The notes below the pieces were generated by a model. The model worked only from the letters and a program-made list of their open reading frames with translations. It had not been told where the DNA came from and did not search any database. The translations under genes were made by a program, and so were the position numbers. A DNA stretch of 28,179 nucleotides, taken from a virus. This document shows positions 1 to 13,500 of the stretch, in pieces (the stretch's first letter is position 1; every line of letters starts with the position of its first letter). The DNA is taken from the IMG/VR virus record IMGVR_UViG_3300023179_000409, positions 1 to 28,179 of that record. One strand, given 5' to 3'.

Positions 1-1511
1 ATGGTACCAAAACCAAATTTAGATATATCTGCCAATACAAAGTTAGTTGTTGCTAAATTACTTGTAAATGTCAAAGTTGAAGTTTCATTATATTTTAAGA
101 ATAAATCAGTGGCACTTATTGTCATTGATGGATAACGGGTATCTATATCTATGAGAAGATTATTACTTGGACGATTAAAGTTACCGATAATATTAGTAAA
201 TTTGGATGCCGAAACATTAACTGAAATTTGTCCAAGGAAATTAGTTTGAGGCGTTATATTGGCTGTATATATGGTGCTCGAAACTGATGTGAATGCATCT
301 AACGTACCGCCACTGCCTACATTAATATCTACTGCACTAAATGTTGCAGTAGCATTGGAACTAGTGAATGTAAGTTCAGCAACATCACCGGCCTTTAATG
401 CAACGTCACTTGAAACAATTGTGATTTCTGGTCTAACTGAATTTATAGATACTGTTAATACGTTACTTACTTGATTAAAAGTATTTGAAAGGTTTTTTAT
501 AGAATTCCCAGGTACAAAAATACTATATGAGCCCAATTGTTCATTTAGAGGTGTCAACAAAGCTGTTGCTGTAGTTCTCCCGCCATAGAAAAAATTACTA
601 AGCGTCCCTATCCCAGCATACATAACATCGGCAAGTACAAAACTTACCACGGGTTCAGACAAAGTGAAAGTAACTATTCCAGCATGATGTGCTAATAAAG
701 GACTAGCAATATTTAAAGTAATAGATACAGATATTGGTGTTGGTGGTTCTGTGGTTGTTGAAGTTGAAGTGGATGTCGATGTTGTTATAGGTTTAATTCT
801 TTGCGGTGGCAGATCTGGAAACTTACCTGTAGTTTGAATAGGTAAAGATGCTACTTTTTGATAATGGGTAAAATCTGCGTGTTGTGCGGTCCCGGTTATA
901 TTAGCTCTAAAAATAACTTTTTGATACCCAGGAAATGATGGGGCTTTACCTGCATCTAACCATAAATACAAACCATTAGTTACAATTCCCGCTGTAATAG
1001 TAAATAATTCAACTTCTACATGACTAAGATACTGTGCTTCATCACTTTGTGCTTGATCGTGACCTAAGTTATGATCTACAACGAAAAAAGAGGATGAATG
1101 CTCTATAAATCCAGTGTCAAATGCGATATAACCATTTGCAGTATTATTGCTACCCCATGGTGCATAGCTGTAGGTTGCCGGTACAAAATTATAGCTTTCA
1201 AATTTATTAGTACTAAATGTAACTTGACTACCACCAAATAATTGAATTCTAAATTCAGCATGTAGGTTACCGTCTATCCAAATCATATTTTTTTCAGAAT
1301 CTAGGCTATCAACAGCATGCCAATAAACTTTATACCTTATTCTTATGTGAGGAGGTAAATTTGTTAAGGAAAGGGTATAGAGTCCTGGAGTAGGACCATG
1401 GCAAGTAACTGTGCCCAATCCAGAAATATTTGTAAAGGTATAAACATCGGCCCTACTCCATTTAGATAAATCGGTGTCAGCTGACGAACCTTCATTCAAA
1501 ACTATTGACAT
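1..1511 (-). CDS. Partial Ig-repeat tail fibre/adhesin-like protein (C-terminus off the left edge)
   Basis: The reading frame is open from an ATG at 1511 to the window edge, giving 503 codons with no stop. The first ~230 residues look like a beta-sandwich rich in aromatic and polar residues; I do not recognise the family. A Ser/Thr linker (TSTSTSTSTTTEPP, about residues 243-256) follows. After it come about 2.5 tandem bacterial Ig-like repeats of ~100 residues starting near residues 258, 359 and 457. Each has a pattern such as 'ITIVSSDVALKAGDVAELTF' and an 'F...DI' motif, typical of Bap-type adhesin repeats. The start lies 2 bp after the stop of the giant protein, so the two are probably co-transcribed. 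The ribosome-binding site is weak (GGAT). A host-contact fibre or adhesin role is inferred from repeats, linker and position. The missing C-terminus would normally carry any receptor-binding tip. Confidence 0.72.
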   Translation of the reverse strand, partial: MSIVLNEGSSADTDLSKWSRADVYTFTNISGLGTVTCHGPTPGLYTLSLTNLPPHIRIRYKVYWHAVDSLDSEKNMIWIDGNLHAEFRIQLFGGSQVTFSTNKFESYNFVPATYSYAPWGSNNTANGYIAFDTGFIEHSSSFFVVDHNLGHDQAQSDEAQYLSHVEVELFTITAGIVTNGLYLWLDAGKAPSFPGYQKVIFRANITGTAQHADFTHYQKVASLPIQTTGKFPDLPPQRIKPITTSTSTSTSTTTEPPTPISVSITLNIASPLLAHHAGIVTFTLSEPVVSFVLADVMYAGIGTLSNFFYGGRTTATALLTPLNEQLGSYSIFVPGNSIKNLSNTFNQVSNVLTVSINSVRPEITIVSSDVALKAGDVAELTFTSSNATATFSAVDINVGSGGTLDAFTSVSSTIYTANITPQTNFLGQISVNVSASKFTNIIGNFNRPSNNLLIDIDTRYPSMTISATDLFLKYNETSTLTFTSNLATTNFVLADISKFGFGT

Positions 1512-1513
1512 TT

Positions 1514-4500
1514 TTAATCCATTGTATTAGAACTAGCAGAATCGCTATTCACTATAGCTGCACAATTATCGGGCCTAGTGTTTCCACCTGTAGCGTAGAT
1601 AATTTCTGTATCATCAGCCTTACAAAAACTGGTACGCCCGCCACGCCAGGGTGCATCCGAAACACCGTATGGTGGACCACCAGCGCTACCTCTATCTGTT
1701 GGTTGTTGGCCCCCTCGACCACCTGCACCCACTTTAACTTTATATTGTGTACCTGCACCTACTGGATATTTAGTGAGTAATCCAGCACCACCACCACCAC
1801 CTCCGGCATTAACACAAGGGCCGGTAGCACCCCCACCGCCGCCAGCTATTATACCCACTGTTATTTCTGTTACTCCAGTAGGTACAGTAAATGTACCAAT
1901 TAATGCATGTTCATATAAATCAGCACTAGCACGTTTAGCAGTGCTTAGACTGTGATCCCACTCTATAGCGTTGCTTCCAGACACCAAGCGAGAAGCACCA
2001 AATGCAGTCACATCAGCACTTGTGAATTGATAAGTTCCACCTGTAATAGTTATTCGTACCAGACCACCAGTACCATTACCGCCATTAATCGGTGCAGTCG
2101 AGCTGTTAGCTCCATCAGTCTCAACACCACCACCACCGTTACCTATTCCAGAAGCATGAACAGCAGCTGAATTGTATCCGGATAAACCGCCAGTTCCAGC
2201 AACACCAGAAGTTGTATAGCCGCCACCAGAGGCACCAGTACCATGGTCCCCTTCACCACCAACTGGCGAAATCCATGATCCACCTGCACCGCCCAACGGA
2301 CTTGCCGATCCGCCACCGCCGTTACCCATATGACTTAAAGCAGCTGAATAGCCACCTCTATGGCCAACAAACACACCAGGATATGCTAAAGGACCGAATC
2401 CATTACCGCCCCAGGCTGCATTAGAAGCAGGAATGCCCGGAGGTAGTGGTGGGGGTGGTGGGGGTGGTGGTACAGTTGTTGTACTAGAAGTTGAAGTAGA
2501 TGTTGTGGTAGTAGGTGGTGGTGGATATCTATCCTTAGTTGCATAGTATAATTGAGTAACCTCAAGACTAGATAGCTCTCTATTATAAACAAATACTTCG
2601 CTTATATCACCATCAAATTCATAACTATCAGAGGAACCAGGATTAGTTTGGTTAGCAAATGTAATACCAATACCAGCAGTGCCTGACGTAGCTGGCAAGT
2701 GTACCTGAGAAAGAGTTCTCTCCATTCCGTTAATATATAACTTATTGTATCCTACATAAGTGCTTCCACCGATTGTGTTATGAAATACAGCAGAAACAAA
2801 CACCCAAGCACCCTTATATTGTGACATAAACGAGGGGGTAACTCCATAAAGATCACCCGATCCATTGTTAAATCCTAATGCTCCTCCTGGCATCCATAAT
2901 CTATAACCAGTTTGCCATTCCATAGGGAATCCATTAGCATCACCTATGGAACTCCATCTCATCCACATGTTAACGGTATTGTATCCTCCAGGATTTGTAT
3001 TAATACCGGTTACATTAGATATAGAACTGGTACGATCGTTTATATTAGCACCAAAGTTAAACCTGAAATGCCCGCTTTGCTCCGGACGCCATTCAGGACT
3101 GTTATCCAATAAAGCGAAATCATTCTTATTTGTAGTTAAATCAAACCAAGTTTTACCTTTGGTCATATTATTTGTTACTCTAAAGAAAACTTGTTTCTGT
3201 TCTCCAGTTAGTAAGTCAAAAGTAGTGGGGTAAAAAGAAACTGATGATTCATTAGGTTTACTCAATACAGATATGGTAATATTAGTATTTGAAGTTTGAA
3301 GACCTCCAAAAGTTCCTACAGCGAATGAATCACTTGTCTCTGTTTGGGCCTGAGTAAACGGCACATAAATCGAAGATTCTGTATTGCCTATAATACCAAT
3401 CGATAAAGGTGCAGGAGCTATAGTTGTAGTAGTTGTTGATGTTGTCACTGAGCCGGGATCTAATTCTGCTACCCTAATAGAAAGACTATCATATATTGCC
3501 CCAGGTAATAGTTCTTCGGGACTATGAGCAAATAACCTATCAACAAACTTGCCGCCGCCAACTTTAATGTTACCCGCTGTTAATCCCGATGATGAACCAA
3601 AAGTATCACCTACTAAAATTGTATCATTTGTTTGAGAAACGTTACCTACAATTACCGGATTAACCGAACTTATTCCAGGAATAAGTTGATATAGAATTTT
3701 AGGTACAATATTGTCATCTGTCTGTACATAAAATCCCATTGTTCTATCATTGGCATTGTCAAAACTAGACGACATTACTTTTGTAAGATTGTTACTTGAA
3801 AAGATCGACCCGGTTACAAAATTTTCTGTGGTTTTATATGCTTGACCTTGATAACTTAAATAAGCTCCTTTTAAAACAACAGTATTCGGTTGCCACTCAG
3901 ATACTTGTGTTGTATATTGCACACGATCAAACTTTAAAGTGGTATGAATCTTTCTTACGGTTTTGTTACCTAATCTAGCAGTTAATACTGCACTACCTGC
4001 AAACTTAGAACCAGGCAATGATGATGTAAAAATTTTTGTTCCCTGCCATCTTGACCCATTATATACATAGGTTTTGTCTCCGTATGAATATGAAGTTCCA
4101 TTAAATGGATTTGTTGGCAACTGAAATGGAGTACTCAACACATAATGTTTAGGATCAGATCTAAGAGGAAATAAGTAACCATTTTCAATTCTAAATGATA
4201 TCGTACAAAAAGCATCTTGCGAATTATCTGAAGATCCGGCATAATGTTCTATACCACGACCAGTTCCGCAGCCTGGTAATCCAACCAAAATATAACTACT
4301 TCTGTACTTAAAATTACTATTAGCGAGACCAGGTTTTCCAAAAATTTCAACACTGGCTCCACACCTTTGTAGAGCTGCATCTAAATTATTTGTTAGTCTA
4401 TTGATTGAAGGTTCATCGTAAGTATGAACTACAACTACGTGATCATCAGTCGTCATATTTAAGTCTAAAGCTAGATCAGTTGTAGTATATCCTGTATAGC

Positions 4501-7500
4501 CTATAGAATTCTGTGAATAAATGTCGTAATGTCTAGAGAACGAAACGTACCCATCTGATCTTCTAATTCTATGCATGTGGAATCCACGTACCTGTGCTTT
4601 ATATTTTACATCAGAATATGGCCCGTAATCTAATAAATCTTTAATTGACGGTTCGGTTCCGTTTACTTCCTCAAATCTCGGGTAAGCGAACTGCCCTCTT
4701 GTGTAAGGGTCTGCACAATAATAATGATAACAACGTTGCATTGCCTGCGTTGCACCGGGAGGAAACTTACCATCAGCAATATTTCCATTGTTGGCCATCA
4801 CACGACCACTAGTGCGTGTATAAATTCCGCTATCAGGATGAGAACTAGTACCTGTGTGCGTGGAAGGAAAAATATACCCTACATGTAAATACCACACATC
4901 TTTATCATAATTGCCAGCACTTCTATAATTCCAATAAGGATTAGATTCATTTAAACCAGTGGCAATATTAATTACATCGTTGGAGCTACCAATAGTATGT
5001 AACCCATGATAGAATACGCCACCAGCATCATTTGTGGTACGACGCATCCAGACTACGCTTCTATATGTTTTACTTGGATCTATAGAAAAATAATTACCAT
5101 TCCAACCACCATCAGCATTACCGTCGCCGCTTGGCCTAGTTTCCCATACAATATTAAGTTGATTCCAGGGATCAAGGTCTCGTACTCTTTCATTTTCCTT
5201 AGTAAGGCCATTTCGGGGGAATGTTGCAGTTCCGCCCGATCCCAAAGTCCAATCTGCTGTGGATATTTTACTATGACTATAATTCTTTAATAGATTTTGT
5301 CTACTAAAGTCACCATATAACCCAAAGGTTAATTTGTTTATTGTGGCTGTGCGAGAGTAAGAATATCCTTCAGCCACTACTGTAAAATTAAATTTATTAC
5401 TATCATTTGGGCGACGACTTCCAACACCTAAAACTTTTACGATTGGAGTTTGTGTGTAATTTTCTCCGGTTTTATCCATGTAAACTTTGCTGATTCCAAA
5501 GTTAGTAGTATCGATTATGACGGAGGCATTAGCTTCCTCTCCAGAAGAATAATCAGTTCGTAATATTTCAATATTGGGAATTATGACATTGCCATTTTGA
5601 AAATTTTGGTAACCGTAACCTGGTCTTGATACGACTAATTGGTCAATAGAATACTTATAGTTGCTGAGCCAATTTATATATTCGGGTCTTTGTAGAATTA
5701 CTGCATCTATTTCTGGGCGGCTACCGTCGGGACTTCTGTATACCTCTAAATCGCGATCATAATAAGGCTGTATGTCAAAATCAGTTATATTACCAACATA
5801 AGAATCTATTTTTTCATATGCTGATATAAATTCTCTAATTTTTGTCCTATATGGTTTTATCTCATTAACATAATTTTCTATGTTAGTTTGATAATTGCTT
5901 ATTGTACTAGCTAACTCTGTGAAATTTTTAGTTATGTGTTTAATAGAGATAAAACTTGTCTTAAAGAACCAATCAATATATTTTTGCTCACCTAAAATAT
6001 AATTTATAAGATTAAATAATAATTTTGTATATTCAATTTTAAGATCATCTATAAATACTTCTTCTTTTAACCCTTGGAACACATAACGAAGTTCAATATC
6101 TTTTCGATTGTCATAAACATTTACATCAAAATCAAAACTATCAAATCCTTCTAATTGAGCCACTGAATCAGATATTTGTATAGATTTATTTGCGAGTCCG
6201 ATTAGTCTCGGCTGGAACTTGCCATTTGCCATGCTATCAAATTGGTATAGTTCCCAATCACCTAGAGACTCTTCGTAATCATTAACAATATTACCATACC
6301 TTATAGTGGTATTAGAATTATTATTAACCTTAACAATTAATCCATCAGTCAAATCTAATTTATAAACATCTTTAAATTCGTTAACTATATTATCGGGTCG
6401 TGTTTGGCTGGTATAACCGGGAGCGTACCAATCTATATAATACCATATGTTTTGAACATTAAAACTTTGTTTTTTAATTAAACTTAAAACAGTGTTTTCG
6501 GCTGTAGGAAATACTCCCACAGTACCTTTTCTTTGATATAAACCCCAACCATTTAAAGTTTCATCATTTTTTACTAAGATTTTTAACGTTTCTAAAGTCT
6601 GTGCCGGATTATAAATTTGACTCTTTGTTTCTACAATTACGTTATAGCTTGTACTACTAGGCTCAGGGTCACTGGCAAAAAAATTGTCAGAAAAAATTGT
6701 AGATTTATTTCTTAGTTTAGAAACAACTGGATATTGAATTAAAATATCATTTATATACTTTATAAGATTTTTTCTAGCATTTTGCTTATCTATTATTAAA
6801 GTTTGGTTTGGTGCCACACCTAAACCAATTTTTTTCTGAGCAGAGAGAAATGGATCTGGAACTAAACTACCATTTACATCTAATCCAATTACGCTATCAA
6901 TTAACTTATTTTCTAAAGCTATTGGGAAGGCAAAATTGGGATTACCATCTTGTAACAATGTAAAATCACTGTGAATAATTTGATCGGTTACTAATTTTTT
7001 ACTTGACAGATATAAAGTCGTCTCATCTTGAAACAAAAATGGTCCTGCATTATATAAAGCTATGGCGTCATCACGTAAAGCAGCCATGAAAGGTATGCCT
7101 TGGGATATTGGATCTAAAATAATAGATTCAATCGAAATAGTCGTTTTCTTTTTATTAGCAGCAGATTTGTTAGTTTTTCCTCTAACCCAGAAATAATATT
7201 TGGTTTTAAAACTACCAGTTTCTTTGTCAACATAAACCGAATCAGAATAATATTCGTCATTTGCATACAAAGGAGTACCTTCTAATCCATTTGTAACATA
7301 GACAGAAGGAAGATAATCACTATCTATCCATTCGTACACTTCAACAGTGCTACCTGGAAACAATTTACCCCAGTTTTCTACTCTAGAACGTAATTCACCT
7401 TGTTCGTAGTCCACAAATCTACAGTTAGAAGTATTCCACCAATAGGTCCCGACTTGGTCTTGACCCCAGAAAATTTCTTCGCTGAAATAATAATTACTAC

Positions 7501-10500
7501 TTGTATCATTTCTTCTGTAAGCAGCGGGATCACGACTAGCTATTATATCAATTTCTTCTCTAGCTGTACTAAGGATTCTGCCCTTATTTGGATCATATAG
7601 ATCCACTCTAGTTAGTATTTGTTTATTTTTATTATTATATAGATAGATATTGTTGATACTTTCAATATCAACAATTTTGTTAAATTGTCTTACTACCTCA
7701 AATTTATAGACATATATTTCTTTTACCGAAGTTACAGTTTGAGTTCTAATTAATTCACCGCCTATACTTACATCCCTAGCAATATCTTCATCAGTAGCAT
7801 CTTCAATGGTATAATACAATTCTTCAGATTCATCAGCTGAAAAAACACAAAAATTAATAGCGTCACTATAATCAACTGACTGAACAATTGAATTAGCTAT
7901 CTCACAATTAATTCCAACGATATTATATATGTTTGTTATGTCAGTACTACTGTCAACAGAAATTTTAGATTCTACATCAGAAAAAATTGCTTTATATACT
8001 GCCCAAGAGTAAGGGTAGGTAACTTCATTAACATAAATTAAATCAGATTCAAGAAATCCATATTTAGGTACGTGAGAGTAAAGCTCGGTTAAGTTTGAAT
8101 ATCTTAATTTTTCAAAATCTATCAATTCTGCTTGGCGATTATCGACTGCAAAATTGTTTTCTATCCCAGATTTAATTACACAAATCTCTGTTTCGGTTAC
8201 AGTAAAAATTGGATAGAAACCATCAACCATTGTGTCTACACCACGAACTGCTATCATGTCTCCTATTTGACATTCATGTGCAGAGTCGCAAACTAATATT
8301 AATTTATTATCAAGATCAGATCTTGCAGCTATGATCTTAACTGGTGATATGTAGGCCCTATAAACCTGCCAGTTATTGTTAAAATCTTTAGCCACCCATA
8401 TTTTGTACCCGTTATATAAGTTTAATAACAAAGTACTGTCAAAAGTTGCATAATTTCTTATATCAAAAACTTGACTATTAATTTCATCAATATTAACGAA
8501 TCCGGCACTTTGAATGTCATCCTCATAGAGTTTATATTTTCCACGAATTTGGTCTTCAATTATACTCTTAACAAGTGGTGATAGAATTTGGTCATTTATT
8601 AATCTATACCCTTCTTGGTTAGGATGAATGCCATCTAACGAAAGATAATTTTTTAATTCTGTTAAGTTATAGACATCAGCTAAGTAATCTCCGTATTCAT
8701 TAGAAACTTCCCTCATTGCTTTAGCATACAATGATAAATCATTAGTTCCAATTGGAGCAAATTGCGTATATTGACTTTCAACATCTATTTTAACTGGCGT
8801 TTGCCAAATTACAATTTTATCCTTTGGTAATCTTTCCCTTAAAGCAATTAAATTAGATTTGTAGATAGATATAGGTACACCATATCTAGCGTCGTTCAAA
8901 CCATGGTTTATTACTACTATATGAGATTCTATGTTATCAGGCCAAACTCCATTAACACCATCATTGCCTGTTAATAAATCCTGACTTTTAGAATTTTCAA
9001 CAGACCGTGTTGTTACAGCTACATCAAAAACATTTTCTAAACTTTTGAATAGTAAGAAATCGGGTGGTTCATCTACACGACCTGTTACTTTATCTTTAAG
9101 ACAAACTAGATCCGAATTAATATCTCCGATACCTTCTGTTGCAGTGTCTTGAATTTCATTAATAGCTACTTCTTCTATAGACCAATAGACATCCTCAGTA
9201 TCAAAAATTGATGTTATATTTAAAAAAACATCATCGCCCATTTTAGTTTCATCTACATAATAATATGTACCGTCTTGGGTTCTCGCACGAGGTCTATCCG
9301 GATATAATGCAGGCTCAATACTAATATGTACTTTTTGAAATGCGTTTTTAGTTGTAAACTCAATACTCAAATCCGATGGAGAAAGCAAACTTACAATAGA
9401 AGGTTGAAGAGCATCGTCGTATGTAGTGGTGGAAAGTTGAATTTCATCCGCGGTTGGGGTTTCTAGCGTTACAAATAATTTTTCATTTGGCGTCATAGAA
9501 GTGAAATTTAATAAAAAAGGTTCACCTGCACGAACATAATCTTGATATCGTTGGTTGTGAACTCCGGTAATATGAATTGAATATGATGATTTTTGCGTTA
9601 GATCAATCGAATAACCATGTCTTTTAGCAATACGCACGCTATATCGATCCGCTTCAACTTTTTTGCCACAAATAACACTATCACCAAACAACTCAACTTT
9701 CCATAATTGTGGTTCAATAACATTTCTATTTCTAAAAATATTTGGCGAGTATTCAGAAGGATATAAGAGAAAATCTCTAAATTTTACAGGAACAATTAAT
9801 TTGTTTTCAACCTCTTGGTTCGAATCAAGCATCTGATACGCAATTGGGTTATCTGTATACAAACTATTTTTAATAGGAAAACTATATTCTGGATTATTAT
9901 CTATCGCCCCGTAAACACCAAGTCTTGCTCCCCATTCCTCGTAAAGTTCTATTGTATTTTCTACATTGGAAAATATGCCTCTTTCAAATGCACGAATGGC
10001 ATTTGCAGTACCTTTTTCTTTAATAAATCCTTGATAAAATTTTATTTGTGAAACAGGATCTAACCCCAGATTGTTCAGATAGTCTCTTGTTCTATACCCA
10101 ATTAAACTGTTACTGTATATTGTTAAATTTTCGTCATAAGGCAATAGGTCAACGTCATATATATCTGAGAACTTTACAGCATTCTGACTTAAATTCGGAA
10201 GTAGACCTTCCCTAAAACTGGAATCTAATCTTATCCAATAATTAAAATTAAAAGAATCTGATCCTTCAATATCTTTTAGGGCACTGTAATACAAAGATTT
10301 ATATTGAACAATTTCGCCTTTCTTGTAATCATAACTTGACTGCCATTCATCTACTTTGCCATCAGAATATACGAACCCCGGAGGTGTTAATTCACCATCC
10401 CATGAATTTGTTACTGACCCTACTATTTTTAGTCTAGTTTGTCTATCACCAACTTCGGGTTTATACAAAATATCGTTAAAGATACTAATATTATCTAGCA

Positions 10501-13500
10501 ATAGTACATGTTCGTATTGAATTAGGTTAAGTCTCAATAAAGCTATGGTTTGCCCACTTACTGTAGTTATAGTTGTACGTTTACTATCGCGTAATATGCT
10601 GAAATCATTATTTCGAATAATATTATAATTTGTACCTAAAATTTGCGACCCATAAACATAATTGTCTATTTGGTCAACAACATAATTTTCAGAATATACA
10701 TGTATAGTATCAATTATAGGACTTAAGACAAGAATGTTTCCAGAATCCCACCCTTGTTTAGCCCATGTAATGAATTCTTGTACGCTTAAACTAAAATTCC
10801 TAACAGATTGTAATTCGGTGTCATAGGTGTCAAAAATAATACCTTGTGCCGACAGGTACCTTTGATAACTGATTAAAAAATCAGCTACCTGTTGCAAAGA
10901 CACAAATTCAAAACCATAAGGAATTTTAAGTTTTTGTGGTAAAAATTTATCAAACAATACTATAGTTTCATCTAGAACATTAATAGAATAACTTGTACCA
11001 TTTACTTGGCTAGGAATTATTGTAAAATAAGGAAACTTTTGATCATAACCATTTACACTGAATCCCCTAGAAGTTCTTTCAATTACAACAGCACTATAAG
11101 AAATTGTCTCAACAGGTAAACTTTTGTGCAAATATATATTATAACTTTCTTCGGGTATAATCAAACTTTGACTTTTACTTGTAAGACTGATTTGATTGGC
11201 TAAAACATTAATATAATTTTTATTAGTGAATCCGGCAAATTTATATGCTAAATTTAAATTAGAATTATCAATAACATTTCTTAAAGTTGTAGAAGCATCT
11301 ATACCAAGTCCCACTAGATACCCGTGAATCCAATTTATGTAACTTGATGCCCTTTGAACCTTATTGCCAATAGTTTCACCATTTACTATTATATTTTTGA
11401 AACTTAACCTTAGATTTGTATCTTTAACAGAGTATTGTCTTGTCTGTGCATCAAATCTATAATTAAATGTGTCTAATAACAGACCAAAATATTGTGCCGG
11501 TTTTAATAATGCAAAGGCTTTTTGTTCTGCAAATACATATTCACTGCTTCTAGCCCATGCCGATTCAACAGGGCCATAGTCACCAACTGTAAAATTCCCG
11601 GACAACCTTTCGCTATCGAAGCCTGATATTAAGATTTGCTGCGGTGACAGTAAAGTACCTGTTTTATCAACAGGAATGACCTTTTCAAATCCAGGTCTAG
11701 CGTAAGAAGAATTAGTTGCTGTAAGATATGTACTAGCAGAGGGAATCTGTGTACGTCCATTTACAATAGCTGATATAAGGTTTGATCTTTTGGCACTTTC
11801 TTGCCAACTATAGTAGTTATCCCACCAGTTGGGTTTGATTGAATACCCTAACATCTCCCATGGATGAGTGTGTGGACGATCCGTGTCAAAAAAGTATTTG
11901 TAAATACCACGCCAGTACCCGGGAACACGTTGATTATCTAAATCTCGTGCTTCTCTGTAATTCCAAGACCATTCGTCATTGGCACTGAAAAAACTATTAG
12001 TTGTATAGTCTAAACTATTCTCACCTACCCATTTTAAAAATTCTAAACTTAAAACAGATGTGAATTCAGCTCTAGAATAACTAGTGGTCCTATACTTGCC
12101 AGGTATTACTCTACGTCTATTAAATAAACTTTCAGTAAATCTTACTTTAATATTATTAAAAATTCTAGTTTCTAATTCTAAAATAAGATAATCTCTTATG
12201 TCATTAAAAGCCGGTAATAAGCTACCATCATGCCCTTGAATTACGTAAAAAGGTTTGGAATATGTTTCATCTAAAAATTTTTCAGGTACATAACTAGGAT
12301 ACATACCTAACTTGCTAGGTGTTTCCGGAATATAATTTCCATCTGTGTTAGTATATTCCTTAATTGTGAGAACATCACCTTCTTTTAGATTAACTGTGTT
12401 TGATAAATTTAATAAATTGTTAGTTATTGTAAAATCTATATTGCGTTTTAGAATTTTATTATTAATATATACTAAAATTGCAATATTACTAGGTTCATCT
12501 TTAAATGTTAAATTCAAATTATAGATTAATTGAATATTGCTTGTTACCCTTCTATTTGTAATAGTAACGCCGCGACGACCGAACGGAACCATATCCGAAT
12601 AATAGAAAGGAAAATTTTCATTTTTAACTTCGGAAAATTTTTCTAGAATTTCATCTAAAATAGCAGGTACTTCGTTTATATTTCTATCCAAATAATTGTT
12701 TATTGCATCTAGAAATCTATTTTTAAATCTTGTATATTCTTTAGCAGCATAATCAATGGCATGAACATAGTTTGTTTGTTTATTGGTTAAAAATGCTATA
12801 GCCGGTGCGAGACTAGCACTATGTTGTAAAATAGTTCCAGGAATACCTTTATAACTAATGTCTCGTAAGTTATTTGATTGAAAAATGTTTCCAATAAGAA
12901 ATCTGCTATTCTCACCAATTTTCTTAAGATTGTTTCGCAATTGTCCAAAAGTAATACTACTGATTAATTCGTTAAAGGGATTATTTTCTAAATTACCTGG
13001 GATTTCGTAATATCCAAACGAAGAAGGCTGAGGTGCATATAAAAAAATGTCAATAATATCATCTTTGACAAGAAGTCTATAATCAATAACTACTGCTGTC
13101 CTCTCACCAACCAATTCTACTCTATATTCTGGGTTTACTGAATTGGTTAATTGTAAAAATTCACCGTTTAAAAATATTTTTAAATTCGATGTTATTCCTA
13201 AGGGTGCAGTAGGAATTTTTCCTATTTCAAAATAATTAGTGATAGCATCATATTTGCTTCTTATATGTTGATATTGTTTAGATTCATTATCAACCGCAGT
13301 AAAATTATTAGTAAGTAAAAAGGAATAACGACCAGTAATTTTTCTAAGATAACCAATGTTAATTGATTTTTCTACTCTGTTTGTAAGTGCTTGATTAAGC
13401 CGGTATGCGAAGGTGTCATTATCAAAGTTATTTTCAAACTCAATATCACCAGAAAGGTTTAAATTGTTAGAGTAGGTTAGAGAAAAAGGCAATACATCAT

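Noticed and set aside
1505-2592. Several short open frames on both strands over the glycine-rich tip
   Set aside because: They arise from the repetitive GGT/GGN composition of the giant gene and have no independent coding signals.
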